Shown in pieces: positions 17,666 to 25,670 of a stretch of DNA of 64,000 nucleotides; the first letter of the stretch is position 1, and each line of letters starts with the position of its first letter. A model generated the notes under the pieces. The model made no database searches. It saw only the letters and a program-made list of their open reading frames with translations, and was not told the DNA's origin. Source of the DNA: Halomonas sp. KAO (lineage in GTDB: Bacteria; Pseudomonadota; Gammaproteobacteria; Pseudomonadales; Halomonadaceae); NCBI RefSeq assembly GCF_015595025.1, contig NZ_JADNRL010000026.1, positions 249,334 to 313,333 on the forward strand, written 5' to 3'. A program made the translations under genes and the position numbers.

Positions 17666-18775
17666 TCAGTAGCGGCCGAGTGTCGCTTCCAGCTTGAACA
17701 GCCGTGCAGAGAGCTCACCGGGGGTCATCACCGGGGTCTCCGGGGCCACCGCGGACGGCCATGCCTCGAGAGTGGACTCATAGGCCGCGAGCAGCTCATC
17801 ATAGGTAGCCTCCTCATAGAGGCCGGCCTGCTTCTCGAGCAGCGATCTGGCCGTCAGCACGAAGCCACGGCTGTCCTGATACTCGACGACATTGACGAAG
17901 CGACCATCATCCACCGCTTCCTCGTACTCGTGCAGTGCCTGGCGCAGCAGCGCCAGCTGGGCGCGACTCTGGAAGGCCACATCGTCACGCAGCTCGCCAT
18001 CCACGTCATGCATGGCGTCATCGATCGCCTCGAGCGCAGTCGTGTAGGCATCGGCCTTGCTCTCCCACTCGCCGCCGCCACGCATCGTCTCGACCAGCGC
18101 TTTCAGATTCGACTCCATGCCCTTCACGCCGTGCGCCTCAAGGGCCGGCTCCAGCATCTCGTAGTGCTCATGGATGGGGTGGCCGAAGTGTGGCTGGGCG
18201 GCGGCCTGCTCACCGGCCTGGTAGAGCTCGCGGGCCACGGCAAGATGGCCTTTCATCATCGCCAGGTTGGTGTAATACACGCCGGGGTTGCTGACGTCGA
18301 TGGCATAGCCGCCTTCACCGCCTTCACCGCCTTCACCGCCTTCACCACCTTCGCCGCCTTCGCCACCTTCGCCACCTTCACCGCCGGCGGAGACGTTCAG
18401 ATAGTCAAAGACCGCATAGGGGTCGGTCGCGGCGCTGCCTTCACCGCCCTCGCCGCCTTCACCGCCTTCGTGGTGATGGCCGGCTTCACCGCCCTCGCCA
18501 CCTTCACCGCCTTCTCCGCCTTCGTGGTGATGGCCGGCTTCACCGCCCTCGCCACCTTCACCACCTTCACCGCCTTCGTGGTGGTGGCCGGCTTCACCGC
18601 CCTCGCCACCTTCACCACCCTCGCCGCCGTGATCGGCCTGGGCCAGCAGCAGACTGTCGGGACCCTGGGTATAGTCGACAGCGGGCTCGGCCTCTGCCCA
18701 GCCGGCAGTGCTGGTGCCAAGCAGAACGCTGGCGCCGACGCCGACCCAGAGCTTGGTGCGGGTGCTGTTTGTCAT
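17666..18775 (-). CDS. Secreted Gly-Gly-Glu / His-cluster repeat protein
   Basis: A 369-residue exported protein of unknown function. A signal peptide (about residues 1-28) is followed by three copies of an 18-residue unit GGEGGEGGEGGEAGHHHE and a partial fourth (residues 50-112). A short ordered stretch (about 114-130) follows, then a pure run of eight GGE (131-154). The C-terminal 210 residues are a normal, helix-rich domain with His-containing GHPIHEHYEML and no repeat. The acidic runs plus HHHE clusters look like a metal-binding surface; that is inference. GGAGG precedes the ATG. It is divergent from a PiuC-like iron-responsive gene, which hints at metal homeostasis. I do not recognise the C-terminal domain. 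Confidence 0.85.
   Translation of the reverse strand: MTNSTRTKLWVGVGASVLLGTSTAGWAEAEPAVDYTQGPDSLLLAQADHGGEGGEGGEGGEAGHHHEGGEGGEGGEGGEAGHHHEGGEGGEGGEGGEAGHHHEGGEGGEGGEGSAATDPYAVFDYLNVSAGGEGGEGGEGGEGGEGGEGGEGGEGGYAIDVSNPGVYYTNLAMMKGHLAVARELYQAGEQAAAQPHFGHPIHEHYEMLEPALEAHGVKGMESNLKALVETMRGGGEWESKADAYTTALEAIDDAMHDVDGELRDDVAFQSRAQLALLRQALHEYEEAVDDGRFVNVVEYQDSRGFVLTARSLLEKQAGLYEEATYDELLAAYESTLEAWPSAVAPETPVMTPGELSARLFKLEATLGRY
18308..18628 (-). repeat. In-frame tandem repeats inside the GGE protein gene
   Basis: Two blocks of 9-base GGE-coding repeats: 18440-18628, organised as 54-base units each ending in a HHHE cluster, and 18308-18385, a pure GGE run. Wobble bases vary (GGC/GGT, GAA/GAG), so the array has aged under coding selection. 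Such arrays can change copy number by recombination or slippage without breaking the frame. Confidence 0.85.
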
Positions 18776-18789
18776 GCAGACCTCCTTAT

Positions 18790-18820
18790 TTATACATTTG
18801 ACAGCTTATACGTTTGACAG
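18790..18820 (-). promoter_or_regulatory. Tandem 15-mer direct repeat in the promoter of the GGE protein gene
   Basis: Two copies of TTATACRTTTGACAG (18790-18804 and 18806-18820) at a 16-base period, ending a few bases before the ribosome site of the minus-strand gene. Each contains TATA-like and TTGACA-like words. It may be a duplicated promoter or a direct-repeat operator. Confidence 0.5.
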
Positions 18821-18880
18821 GGGGTGGCCCTACAGGCCGATAGGAGCACGGGCGTAGAGTGCCGGCTTGGAAAGCTCAAT

Positions 18881-18906
18881 GCAAACGATTCCCAGTTGTT
18901 TATAAT
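18881..18906 (+). promoter_or_regulatory. Fur-like box and -10 element of the PiuC-like gene
   Basis: GCAAACGATTCCCAGTTGT (18881-18899) matches a GCAAATGATAATCATTTGC-type Fur box at 14 of 19 positions by eye. It is followed directly by TATAAT (18901-18906), a consensus -10. The placement would let Fur-Fe block RNA polymerase, and it sets transcription start near 18913, consistent with the GTG start at 18940. Confidence 0.5.
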
Positions 18907-18939
18907 CGAGGTTCATTTCTCGACCGACTGGAGCACCCC

Positions 18940-19614
18940 GTGATCCTCTGCATCGACCAGGCCATCTCCCCCGAGCTGCTCTCCCGCGTCCGGACCACCC
19001 TGACCGATGCCGCCTTCCGCGACGGTCGCGAGACCGCCGGCTGGCATGCCCGCACGGTCAAGCACAATCAGCAGGCCGACGGACGTCACCCCGAGATCGC
19101 CGAACTGCACAAGGAGGTGGCCAAGGGCCTGCAGGCCAACCCGCTGTTTCAGATGGCGGCACGCCCGAGGCGCATGAAACCGTTAATGTTCAGCCGTTAC
19201 CGGGAAGGCATGAGCTACGGCAACCACGTCGACGATGCGATCATGGCCACCCCCCAGGGGGCGATGCGCACCGACCTCTCGTTCACGCTGTTTCTCAACG
19301 AGCCCGAGAGCTACGATGGCGGCGAGCTGCTGATCGATTCGACCGCTGGCGAGCAGACCTACAAGCTGCCGGCCGGTGCCCTGATCCTCTACCCCTCCTC
19401 CACCCTGCACCGGGTCGTGCCGGTCACCCGCGGTGAGCGTCTGGCCGTCGTCGGCTGGGTCCAGAGCCAGGTGCGTGACCCCCTGCAGCGCGAGATCCTG
19501 TTCGACCTGGATAGCACCCGCCGCCAGGAGTTCGAGGCCAATGGCAAGACCCGCACCTTTGATATGCTGTCGAAGAGCCTGGCGAACCTGCTGCGGATGT
19601 GGGCCGAGATTTAA
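18940..19614 (+). CDS. PiuC-like Fe(II)/2-oxoglutarate-dependent hydroxylase (PKHD type)
   Basis: Cytoplasmic Fe2+-dependent dioxygenase of the PKHD/PiuC family, usually made under iron limitation and linked to siderophore use. The 224-residue product starts at GTG 18940: GGAG lies upstream and residues VILCIDQAISPELLSRVR form the normal family N-terminus. The open frame back to 18859 would start before the likely transcript. Iron ligands are visible as His and Asp in YGNHVDDAIM and His in SSTLHRVVPVTRGERL, with the 2-oxoglutarate-binding Arg in the latter. The normal length is about 225. A terminator follows at 19663. Confidence 0.92.
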   Translation: MILCIDQAISPELLSRVRTTLTDAAFRDGRETAGWHARTVKHNQQADGRHPEIAELHKEVAKGLQANPLFQMAARPRRMKPLMFSRYREGMSYGNHVDDAIMATPQGAMRTDLSFTLFLNEPESYDGGELLIDSTAGEQTYKLPAGALILYPSSTLHRVVPVTRGERLAVVGWVQSQVRDPLQREILFDLDSTRRQEFEANGKTRTFDMLSKSLANLLRMWAEI

Positions 19615-19660
19615 ACGCTACCGTGGACCAGCCCTTTGGGGCCCGAAAGGCGTATAGAAG

Positions 19661-19690
19661 AATGCCCGCTGTTTAGCGGGCACTCTTATT
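19661..19690 (+). terminator. Terminator downstream of the PiuC-like gene
   Basis: Stem TGCCCGCT (19663-19670), loop GTTT, and AGCGGGCA (19675-19682), followed by CTCTTATT. It lies about 50 bases after the stop codon. Confidence 0.8.
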
Positions 19691-19936
19691 CCATGAATCC
19701 GGGGTTTATCCTGAAAAACTTATTCTTATACAACTCTCAATCCAACCAGCCACCCTGCTCTCAACCCAACTATCAATCCGGCTCTTCATCTGGCTCATCA
19801 GTTTAATTTAAAAACAGACCCTTGGCTTCACCCCCAGACAGAAAATTATAAATATTAATAATTCAATATCACTATAGAGAGGCGCTCCCCGAATAATTAA
19901 AGCCAGGATCAGTGGAGCTGCACAGGGGTTTTTTAT
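19691..19936. other. AT-rich intergenic stretch without a recognised gene
   Basis: Together with the preceding terminator this makes a gap of about 320 bases between the PiuC-like gene and the convergent GreA/Rnk-like gene. It contains a pyrimidine-rich segment and A/T runs (19800-19880). I see no open frame with a ribosome site, no clear RNA gene and no strong hairpin. Confidence 0.6.
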
Positions 19937-20323
19937 TTACTGAACCTCAATGATGCGCACCTCTTTTTCAAACCCCATCATCACCACTTTCACGACCTCT
20001 CCCACCTTGGAGGAGAGCAGCGCCGCGCCGAGAGGCGAGAATATCGACACCAGCCCCCGTCTCGGATTCGCCTTGCCGGGCTCTGTCAAGGTATAGGTGC
20101 GTCGCTCACCCGTCGACAGGTCGACGATACGTATCATCTTGTCAATCGATGCCACGCTCGGATCCCCTCCCGCACCGGCCGCCAGTTCTTCGATCTTCTC
20201 CACGACAGATGCGTAATCGACTGGGCGACCTCGAAAGAAGAAGGGGTGACACATACCCTTGGAGAAAACCTTGCCGACCGAACGATTTGCATAAATCACT
20301 CTAGACCTCAAAGCCACTTTCAC
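19937..20323 (-). CDS. GreA/GreB C-terminal-domain (Rnk-like) protein
   Basis: A 128-residue protein whose C-terminal half has the FKBP-like domain of transcript-cleavage factors and Rnk: MIRIVDLSTGERRTYTL followed by VSIFSPLGAALLSSKVGEVV. The N-terminal coiled coil with the acidic tip that reaches into RNA polymerase is missing; the first 50 residues are instead basic. It could bind the secondary channel without cleavage activity, as Rnk does, or serve as a regulator of Gre factors. It lies in AT-rich flanks and is somewhat less GC-rich than neighbours. No strong ribosome site is evident, so the start is the least certain part. Confidence 0.75.
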   Translation of the reverse strand: MKVALRSRVIYANRSVGKVFSKGMCHPFFFRGRPVDYASVVEKIEELAAGAGGDPSVASIDKMIRIVDLSTGERRTYTLTEPGKANPRRGLVSIFSPLGAALLSSKVGEVVKVVMMGFEKEVRIIEVQ

Positions 20324-20589
20324 GCCTCAAGATAAATAGCTTGCCATAGCAGCCATGTTGCATATGGGATCATTACTGCCAAACCTCACAACCATACCCG
20401 GTATAATAAAAAAGGCAAGCCAGAAGACTTCCTTAGAGAAGTTGGCCAAAAACGCTGTTTAAAACACTTAACCAGGAAGAATCGCCAAAAACACCGAGAA
20501 AGTAGTATCATTTACTCCGCGCGCACCCTTGCAGCAAGGTACTGAAGAAAAACGTCCGGCAACAGGCCACCACCTCGGCACCCCTGACC

Positions 20590-21558
20590 ATGAGAATTCA
20601 GCCCCCCGATACCCGTCCAGAACGCATCGGCTTCCTGCTGCTGCCGCGATTCGCCATGGTGGCCTTCTTCTCGGCGATCGAGCCGCTGCGCATCGCCAAC
20701 CGCATCAGTGGCAAGAGGCTGTTCGAGTGGGACCTGATCAGCCGTGATGGTGAGCCGGTAATCGCCTCCAACGGCATGACCCTGAACGTCAGCTACTCGC
20801 TTTACGAGGCACCGCTGCTGCCCAGCCTGACGGTATGCGCCAGCTTCGAGCCACAGAGCACCATCGACGACGAGCTGATTGCCTGGCTTCGCAAGCGCGC
20901 GGCGACAGGCTGTGTGCTGGGGGGCATGGATACCGGTTGCTACATCCTGGCCGCCGCCGGCCTGCTCGACGACCAGACGGTCACCCTGCACTGGGAGTGC
21001 TTGTCCGACTTCCGCTCCCGCTTTCCCCGGGTCGATGCGGTCGAGTCGATCTACGAGGTGACCACCGAGGGCTTCTCGTGCGCCGGCGGCAGTGCCGCGA
21101 TCGACATGAGCCTCGACCTGATCCTCCGCCGGCACGGCGAGGACCTGGCAACCCGGGTGCGTGACCAGTTGGTTCACGATCAGGGCCGTCGGCCTGCCAG
21201 CCGCCAGCGCGACCCCGTGATCCCCCAGGAGCCGCTGCTGCAACGCGCCATCGCGCTGATGGAGGCCAACCTCGAAACGCCCCTGGGCATCGGCGAGCTG
21301 GCCGACGAACTCGATATCTCGTGGCGCCGACTCGACCGGCTGTTCGCGCGTCACCTGGACACCTCCCCCCAGCAAGCCTATCTGGCCCGGCGCCTGGATC
21401 ATGCCCACCGCCTGCTGCGCGTGACACCGCACAGCGTCATGCAGATCGCCCTGGCCTGCGGATTCGCCTCACCCTCGAGCTTCTCTCGCGCCTTCAGGCG
21501 ACAGCATGGCCTCACCCCCAGTGAGCTGCGCCGGCAGGAACTGTCGAATCGTGCATAG
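20590..21558 (+). CDS. GlxA-type AraC-family regulator (CdhR-like)
   Basis: Transcription factor with an N-terminal DJ-1/PfpI-like amidotransferase domain (about 10-175: GFLLLPRFAMVAFFSAIEPL, GVLGG-type loop around GCVLGGMDTGCYILAAAGLL, CAGGSAAIDMSLDLI) and a C-terminal AraC DNA-binding domain with two HTH motifs (about 220-320: ELADELDISWRRLDRLFARH and MQIALACGFASPSSFSRAFR). This is the architecture of CdhR, GbdR and ArgR-type regulators. Its place immediately before the gamma-butyrobetaine hydroxylase gene, and near the cdh operon, suggests control of carnitine genes. The ligand is inferred, not shown. Confidence 0.88.
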   Translation: MRIQPPDTRPERIGFLLLPRFAMVAFFSAIEPLRIANRISGKRLFEWDLISRDGEPVIASNGMTLNVSYSLYEAPLLPSLTVCASFEPQSTIDDELIAWLRKRAATGCVLGGMDTGCYILAAAGLLDDQTVTLHWECLSDFRSRFPRVDAVESIYEVTTEGFSCAGGSAAIDMSLDLILRRHGEDLATRVRDQLVHDQGRRPASRQRDPVIPQEPLLQRAIALMEANLETPLGIGELADELDISWRRLDRLFARHLDTSPQQAYLARRLDHAHRLLRVTPHSVMQIALACGFASPSSFSRAFRRQHGLTPSELRRQELSNRA

Positions 21559-21638
21559 TCGGTGTCGAACTCCGCCAGGCGTCACGGCCTCCCCACTGGC
21601 ACTCTAGGCGGCGTTATGAATCCCCCGAGGAGGCCAAG

Positions 21639-22874
21639 ATGACCACCGCACTTCCAGCGACACCCGATTACGACGCCTGGCCGATCGAGGCGCATCTCGA
21701 GACGCTAACCTTCTCGCCACGCCTGGTGACCGTGCGCTGGAGCGATGGCCGCGAGAGCCGCTACCACAGCATCTGGCTGCGTGAGAATGCCGCCGACGAC
21801 TCCACCATCAATCCCGCCACCCGGGAGCGCATCCTCGACCTCTCCGCCCTGCCCGGATGGCCGGAGATCGCCGGCGCCGAAATCGATGCGGCCGGCGCAC
21901 TATGCGTGGACTTTGCCCCGGAGCAACTTCGCCTGCGCTTTCACCCAGGCTGGCTGCATGCCCACGATTACGACAACGCCGAGGATCCCGAGGCGCCGCT
22001 GGTAGCGGTACAGCTCTGGCATGGCGGCCCCGAGGCGGCCCCGGAGAGTCTCGATGCCGGCGGCCTGCTCGACACCACGCCTGACAGCGAGGCCGAGGAG
22101 ACGATTCTGGCCCCCGCCCTGGAAAGCGTGCTGGGCAAGGGGCTGGTGCGCCTGCGTGGCCTGCCCACCGAACCCGGCTCGCTGGAAGCCATCGCACGGC
22201 GCATCGGCCCGGTACGCCCCACCAACTTCGGCCTGCTGTTCGACGTCAAGGCCAAGCCGGACCCGGACTCCAACGCCTATACCTCCATCGCCCTGCCACC
22301 CCACACCGATCTGCCGACGCGCGAGTATCATCCGGGCCTGCAGATGCTGCACTGCCTGGAAAACAGCGTCGCCGGCGGCCAGGCGGTAATGCTCGACGGT
22401 TTCGCCGTGGCCGAGGCGCTGCGCCAGCGCGACCCCGAGGCCTTTGACACCCTGACCCGGGTTCACTGGTGCTTCGCCAACACCGCCCGGACCACCGACT
22501 ACGTCTGGTACTCGCCGATGATCCGCCTGGATGATCGCGGCGAACTGCTCGAGGTACGCATCGCCGACTTCCTGCGCGGCCCGCTGCAGACCGACTTCGA
22601 TGAGGTGGAGTCCGCCTATGCGGCGCTGATGACCCTGCAGGCGATGCTGCGTGAACCCGAGTTCGCCATCCGCTTCACCTATGCGCCGGGTGATCTGGTG
22701 ATCTTCGACAACCGCCGCCTGCTGCATGCCCGCGACGCCTTCGAGGGCTCGAGCGGCCACCGCTGGCTGCAGGGCTGCTACATGGAACGTGACGAGATCC
22801 GTTCGCGCTACCGCATGGTGGAGCGTCGTCGCCGTGAGCGTCGCGTGGCGGCCAAGGGGCAGCAGGAGTCGTGA
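21639..22874 (+). CDS. Gamma-butyrobetaine dioxygenase
   Basis: Fe(II)/2-oxoglutarate dioxygenase that hydroxylates gamma-butyrobetaine to L-carnitine. The 411-residue product has the N-terminal DUF971/GBBH-like domain (about 25-120, VTVRWSDGRESRYHSIWLRE) and a TauD/TfdA catalytic domain. Iron ligands are His and Asp in LPPHTDLPTREYHPGLQMLH and the distal His in IFDNRRLLHARDAF; the 2-oxoglutarate Arg follows in RWLQGCYMERDEIRSR. Trimethyllysine hydroxylase is the nearest alternative, but carnitine genes nearby favour this name. The ATG follows GAGGAGG. It feeds the cdh enzymes encoded at 13.5-15.8 kb. Confidence 0.92.
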   Translation: MTTALPATPDYDAWPIEAHLETLTFSPRLVTVRWSDGRESRYHSIWLRENAADDSTINPATRERILDLSALPGWPEIAGAEIDAAGALCVDFAPEQLRLRFHPGWLHAHDYDNAEDPEAPLVAVQLWHGGPEAAPESLDAGGLLDTTPDSEAEETILAPALESVLGKGLVRLRGLPTEPGSLEAIARRIGPVRPTNFGLLFDVKAKPDPDSNAYTSIALPPHTDLPTREYHPGLQMLHCLENSVAGGQAVMLDGFAVAEALRQRDPEAFDTLTRVHWCFANTARTTDYVWYSPMIRLDDRGELLEVRIADFLRGPLQTDFDEVESAYAALMTLQAMLREPEFAIRFTYAPGDLVIFDNRRLLHARDAFEGSSGHRWLQGCYMERDEIRSRYRMVERRRRERRVAAKGQQES

Positions 22875-22920
22875 CAGGCAAATGATGCCCTTGGGCATGC
22901 CTGCACGACCTCCCGAAAAG

Positions 22921-22956
22921 CACAGCGCCTGGCAGAGACTCTGCCAGGCGCTGAAG
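22921..22956 (-). terminator. Bidirectional hairpin between the dioxygenase gene and the CaiX-like pseudogene
   Basis: Arms 22923-22937 and 22939-22953 form a near-perfect stem. On the minus strand it is followed by TGCTTTTC, the usual terminator tail; on the plus strand there is no T-run. Confidence 0.7.
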
Positions 22957-22985
22957 GATCGACTCGGCGCATAACGCCGTCGAGC

Positions 22986-23717
22986 TTACTGGTAGAGGGC
23001 GCGTACCGCCTCGACGCCTTCCAGCCAGCCGGCCACGATATCGAGGTTTTCACCGATCCAGTCGCTGGCGACCTCGTCCGCCGGCCGATCCTCATAGCTG
23101 TAGCCGTGGACCCAGGCGTTCTGACTCTCGATCTCCACCACTTACTGTGACTGGAAGCGGTGCAACTGGGGATGTTCCTCCGCCAGACTCGCCGGCACCA
23201 CCGTCCACACCATACTGCCGATCTCTGCGATGCCCGCGCCGTCAGCGTTCTCCAGGTAGGCCAGCTCGAAGCTAACGTTCATCTAGTGCGATTCCCAACC
23301 AAAACTCGCTGTCGGCCATCTTGCGCTCGGCCTGTGCCAGCATGGCCGCCGTGGAGCTCTCGCGCAGATCCCAATCGCCGAGACCCGCAAGGTCGTTATC
23401 GATAGCCTTAAGAATGGCGGTATTGATACCGGCGCCTGCCTCGATGCCCTGTATCTCGCCGTCAAAGCGATCGCGATGGGCATCGAGACCCGTCACCGAG
23501 GTCACGCCGGCATCATGGACGTATTGCGGCACCACCAGCCCCTCAGGTAGACCTCCAGATCGTTGCGGGTCAGCCCTTCCAGGATGACACTTACTGCCAG
23601 ATCGTTCTGACGTGCCTCATAGCCCATCGCCTTGATCAGCTGGGCAGCCACCTTCTCGCCCGGCCAGGGCGGTACACCGAAACGCACCACCTCATGGCTT
23701 GACGGTCTGGGCGCTCT
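22986..23717 (-). pseudogene. Decayed betaine/carnitine-binding protein gene (CaiX/OpuAC-like)
   Basis: Remains of a periplasmic binding protein like the intact gene at 874-1842. Recognisable pieces in order are VRFGVPPWPGEKVAAQLIKA (near 23640-23690), VVPQYVHDAGVTSVTGLDAH, STAAMLAQAERKMADSEF, MNVSFELAYLENADG and GYSYEDRPADEVASDWIGEN, ending VRALYQ. Damage visible: the start codon and signal peptide are gone at the AT-rich junction near 23717, and about forty residues are lost between EVYLRG and the VVPQYV piece. The Trp of the conserved HWM motif is a TAG stop (near 23284), a TAA stands near 23143, and the frame shifts at least twice. In pseudomonads a caiX gene sits beside cdhR, so this was probably the carnitine-binding protein. 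Confidence 0.88.
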
Positions 23718-23841
23718 CGACTATTAATATATTTATTCGCATAAATACAACAATTAGAACCGATACAACCACCACCTTCTCCAGATGGCTTATGTCAGAC
23801 GGAGATTCCTCCCCCACTAACCAAAAACAAGGGGAAGCACA

Positions 23842-24081
23842 ATGAGAACGACCCTCCCAACAAAGAAGCTCGCCATTTATGGCGGCATGCTACTCGGCTT
23901 CATTATGCTCGAAAGCCCCATAGTCATGGTGGCCAACAAAGTTGAGCCCATGATCATGGGTGCTCCATTCTTGCTCGTCTGGAACCTAGGGTGGTGGGCT
24001 TTTATCACCGCCCTTTTCCTTGTGGCCTACCTCACCAACTGGGGTAGCGGCAGCACCTCCACCGCCCAACGCAGCCGCTAA
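23842..24081 (+). CDS. DUF3311-like small membrane protein
   Basis: A 79-residue protein with two membrane helices: IYGGMLLGFIMLESPIVMVA and PFLLVWNLGWWAFITALFLV. The PFxLxWNxxW motif is typical of DUF3311-type accessory proteins that precede SSS-family symporters. It lies 12 bases before the symporter gene and follows AAGGGGAAGC at its ATG, so the two are co-transcribed. It probably helps assembly or stability of the transporter. It is the first gene of the AT-richer island. Confidence 0.8.
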   Translation: MRTTLPTKKLAIYGGMLLGFIMLESPIVMVANKVEPMIMGAPFLLVWNLGWWAFITALFLVAYLTNWGSGSTSTAQRSR

Positions 24082-24093
24082 GGAGATCGTGCC

Positions 24094-25620
24094 ATGACCG
24101 GTAGCATTTTCATTATTGCAGCCTTCATGATCATTCCCTTGCTAGTAGGTGTGGTTTCCGCCAGAAAATCGAAGGACACCAGTGAGGACTTTTTCGTTCA
24201 AGGACGAGCAATGGGCAGCATTGCCGTATTTTTCACGGTGGCCGCCACTTGGTGGAGTGCTTTTGCCTTCCTGGGCTCCAATGCCACCTTCTACACCAGT
24301 GGCCCTGTCTATCTCACCGCGCTGGCGTGGAACCTGCTGTTTGGTTTCATGTACTACTGGGTCGGCAAGCGGGTCTGGTTCCTGGGAAAGCGCTTCAACT
24401 ACCTGACGCCTTCTGATCTGATGGGTGATTTCTATAACAGCGAGGCACTACGTCTTCTAGTCGTCGTGATCACCCTGGTATTCACGGTCCCCTATCTCCA
24501 GATCCAGCTAACCGGAGGGGCATATTTGATCGAAGTTGCCTCTGGGGGTGTTATCCCTTTCTGGCTGGCAGCTCTCCTCTTCTACTTTATAATTATTGTC
24601 TACGTTTGGATTGGCGGCATCCGAGCAATCGCCTGGACAGATGTAATCTACGGCGCACTACTATTCTTCGGAATGCTATTTGCCGGCTACTACATCTCCC
24701 ATCAACTGGGAGGCCCAGCGGCTCTATTTTCCCAGCTTCATCAAAACTCACCTGAGCACCTGACCATGCCAGGGCCAAATGGCAACATGGGATACAGCAT
24801 GTGGTTCTCCCTGTTCGTCATCGTGGCAATTGGAGCTTTCATGGGCCCTCAAATCTGGCTTCGCATGTATTCAGTCAAGAGTGGGCGCCTGTTTAACCTC
24901 ATGCCTTTTCTTTTGGGTCTTGCGGCCTTCGGCTACTTTGGTTCCGTTCTGACTGGCTACAGTGGCGTTCTGCTTGAGCCAGGCCTGGAGAATGCTGACC
25001 AGATTCTGCCTGTCATGTTGATGAATTATGCACCATACATGATCGCATCACTTATAATGGCTGCTGGTGCTGCTGCCGCGATGTCTACGGCCAACTCGCA
25101 GATACATGCTGTATCTACAGTGGTGACCATGGATATCTACCAGCGCTATGTGAACCGCGAAGCGAGCCAAGCGAGAATTGTGACTATCGGCCGCCTCTCG
25201 TTAGTCGGTTTCTCCTTGGCTGCTTACATCCTGGCACTGACAGTCCCTGGACTTTTGGTAACTATTGGTATCGCAGCCTTGGCAGGCACCGCCCAGCTAA
25301 TTGTACCAACCATCGGCGCGATTACTTGGCGACGCGCGCACCCTATGGCGGCATTCTGGGGACTGATTGCTGGGATACTGTGTGTGCTGTTTCTCACCTA
25401 TGGCCCAACAGTCAGCAACCCACTTGGCCTGCATGCTGGTATTTGGGGGCTACTGCTCAACGGAGGGCTCTTCGTGAGTCTTAGCCTTGCGCTTAAGCGC
25501 AAGGACCACAATGTAGTCGAGCGATTCGTACAAGCTCGTCAAGAGTATGACGCAGAGTATCACCCCGAACGTCTGGAAGGTGAAGCCAGACCTGTAGGTG
25601 AAGCGGCTACGTCCCGATAA
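24094..25620 (+). CDS. Sodium:solute symporter (SSS family)
   Basis: A 508-residue inner-membrane protein with about thirteen helices. SSS marks: RKSKDTSEDFFVQGRAMGSI in the first loop, AATWWSAFAFLGSNATFYTS, the sodium-site helix YVWIGGIRAIAWTDVIYGAL, and IMAAGAAAAMSTANSQIHAV. It probably imports the substrate of the downstream hydrolases, such as a carbamoylated or amide amino acid; that comes from context only. Codon use (CTA, TTA, ATA, AGA) differs from the GC-rich neighbours, a sign of transfer. AAGGAG precedes the ATG. Confidence 0.9.
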   Translation: MTGSIFIIAAFMIIPLLVGVVSARKSKDTSEDFFVQGRAMGSIAVFFTVAATWWSAFAFLGSNATFYTSGPVYLTALAWNLLFGFMYYWVGKRVWFLGKRFNYLTPSDLMGDFYNSEALRLLVVVITLVFTVPYLQIQLTGGAYLIEVASGGVIPFWLAALLFYFIIIVYVWIGGIRAIAWTDVIYGALLFFGMLFAGYYISHQLGGPAALFSQLHQNSPEHLTMPGPNGNMGYSMWFSLFVIVAIGAFMGPQIWLRMYSVKSGRLFNLMPFLLGLAAFGYFGSVLTGYSGVLLEPGLENADQILPVMLMNYAPYMIASLIMAAGAAAAMSTANSQIHAVSTVVTMDIYQRYVNREASQARIVTIGRLSLVGFSLAAYILALTVPGLLVTIGIAALAGTAQLIVPTIGAITWRRAHPMAAFWGLIAGILCVLFLTYGPTVSNPLGLHAGIWGLLLNGGLFVSLSLALKRKDHNVVERFVQARQEYDAEYHPERLEGEARPVGEAATSR

Positions 25621-25627
25621 GTCCAGT

Positions 25628-25656
25628 GCGGGGCCTGCCCACAGGCCCCGCTTATT
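25628..25656 (+). terminator. Hairpin after the symporter gene
   Basis: A perfect 10-bp stem (25628-25637 with 25642-25651, loop CCCA) followed by TTATTAC. It may end or attenuate transcription between the symporter and the GntR gene. Confidence 0.6.
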
Positions 25657-25670
25657 ACAAGGAGCGATCC

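Noticed and set aside
16498..17718. Large antisense open frame over the BCCT gene
   Set aside because: Hydrophilic Gln/Asp/His-rich product typical of GC-rich antisense shadows; the sense strand is a clear transporter.
18308..18628. CRISPR-like array
   Set aside because: The repeats are adjacent, 9 or 54 bases long, in frame, and have no unique spacers.
17930..18817. Plus-strand open frame rich in Ala/Thr/Phe repeats
   Set aside because: It is the complementary reading of the GGE repeats; repeats free of stops in one frame often keep the opposite strand open.
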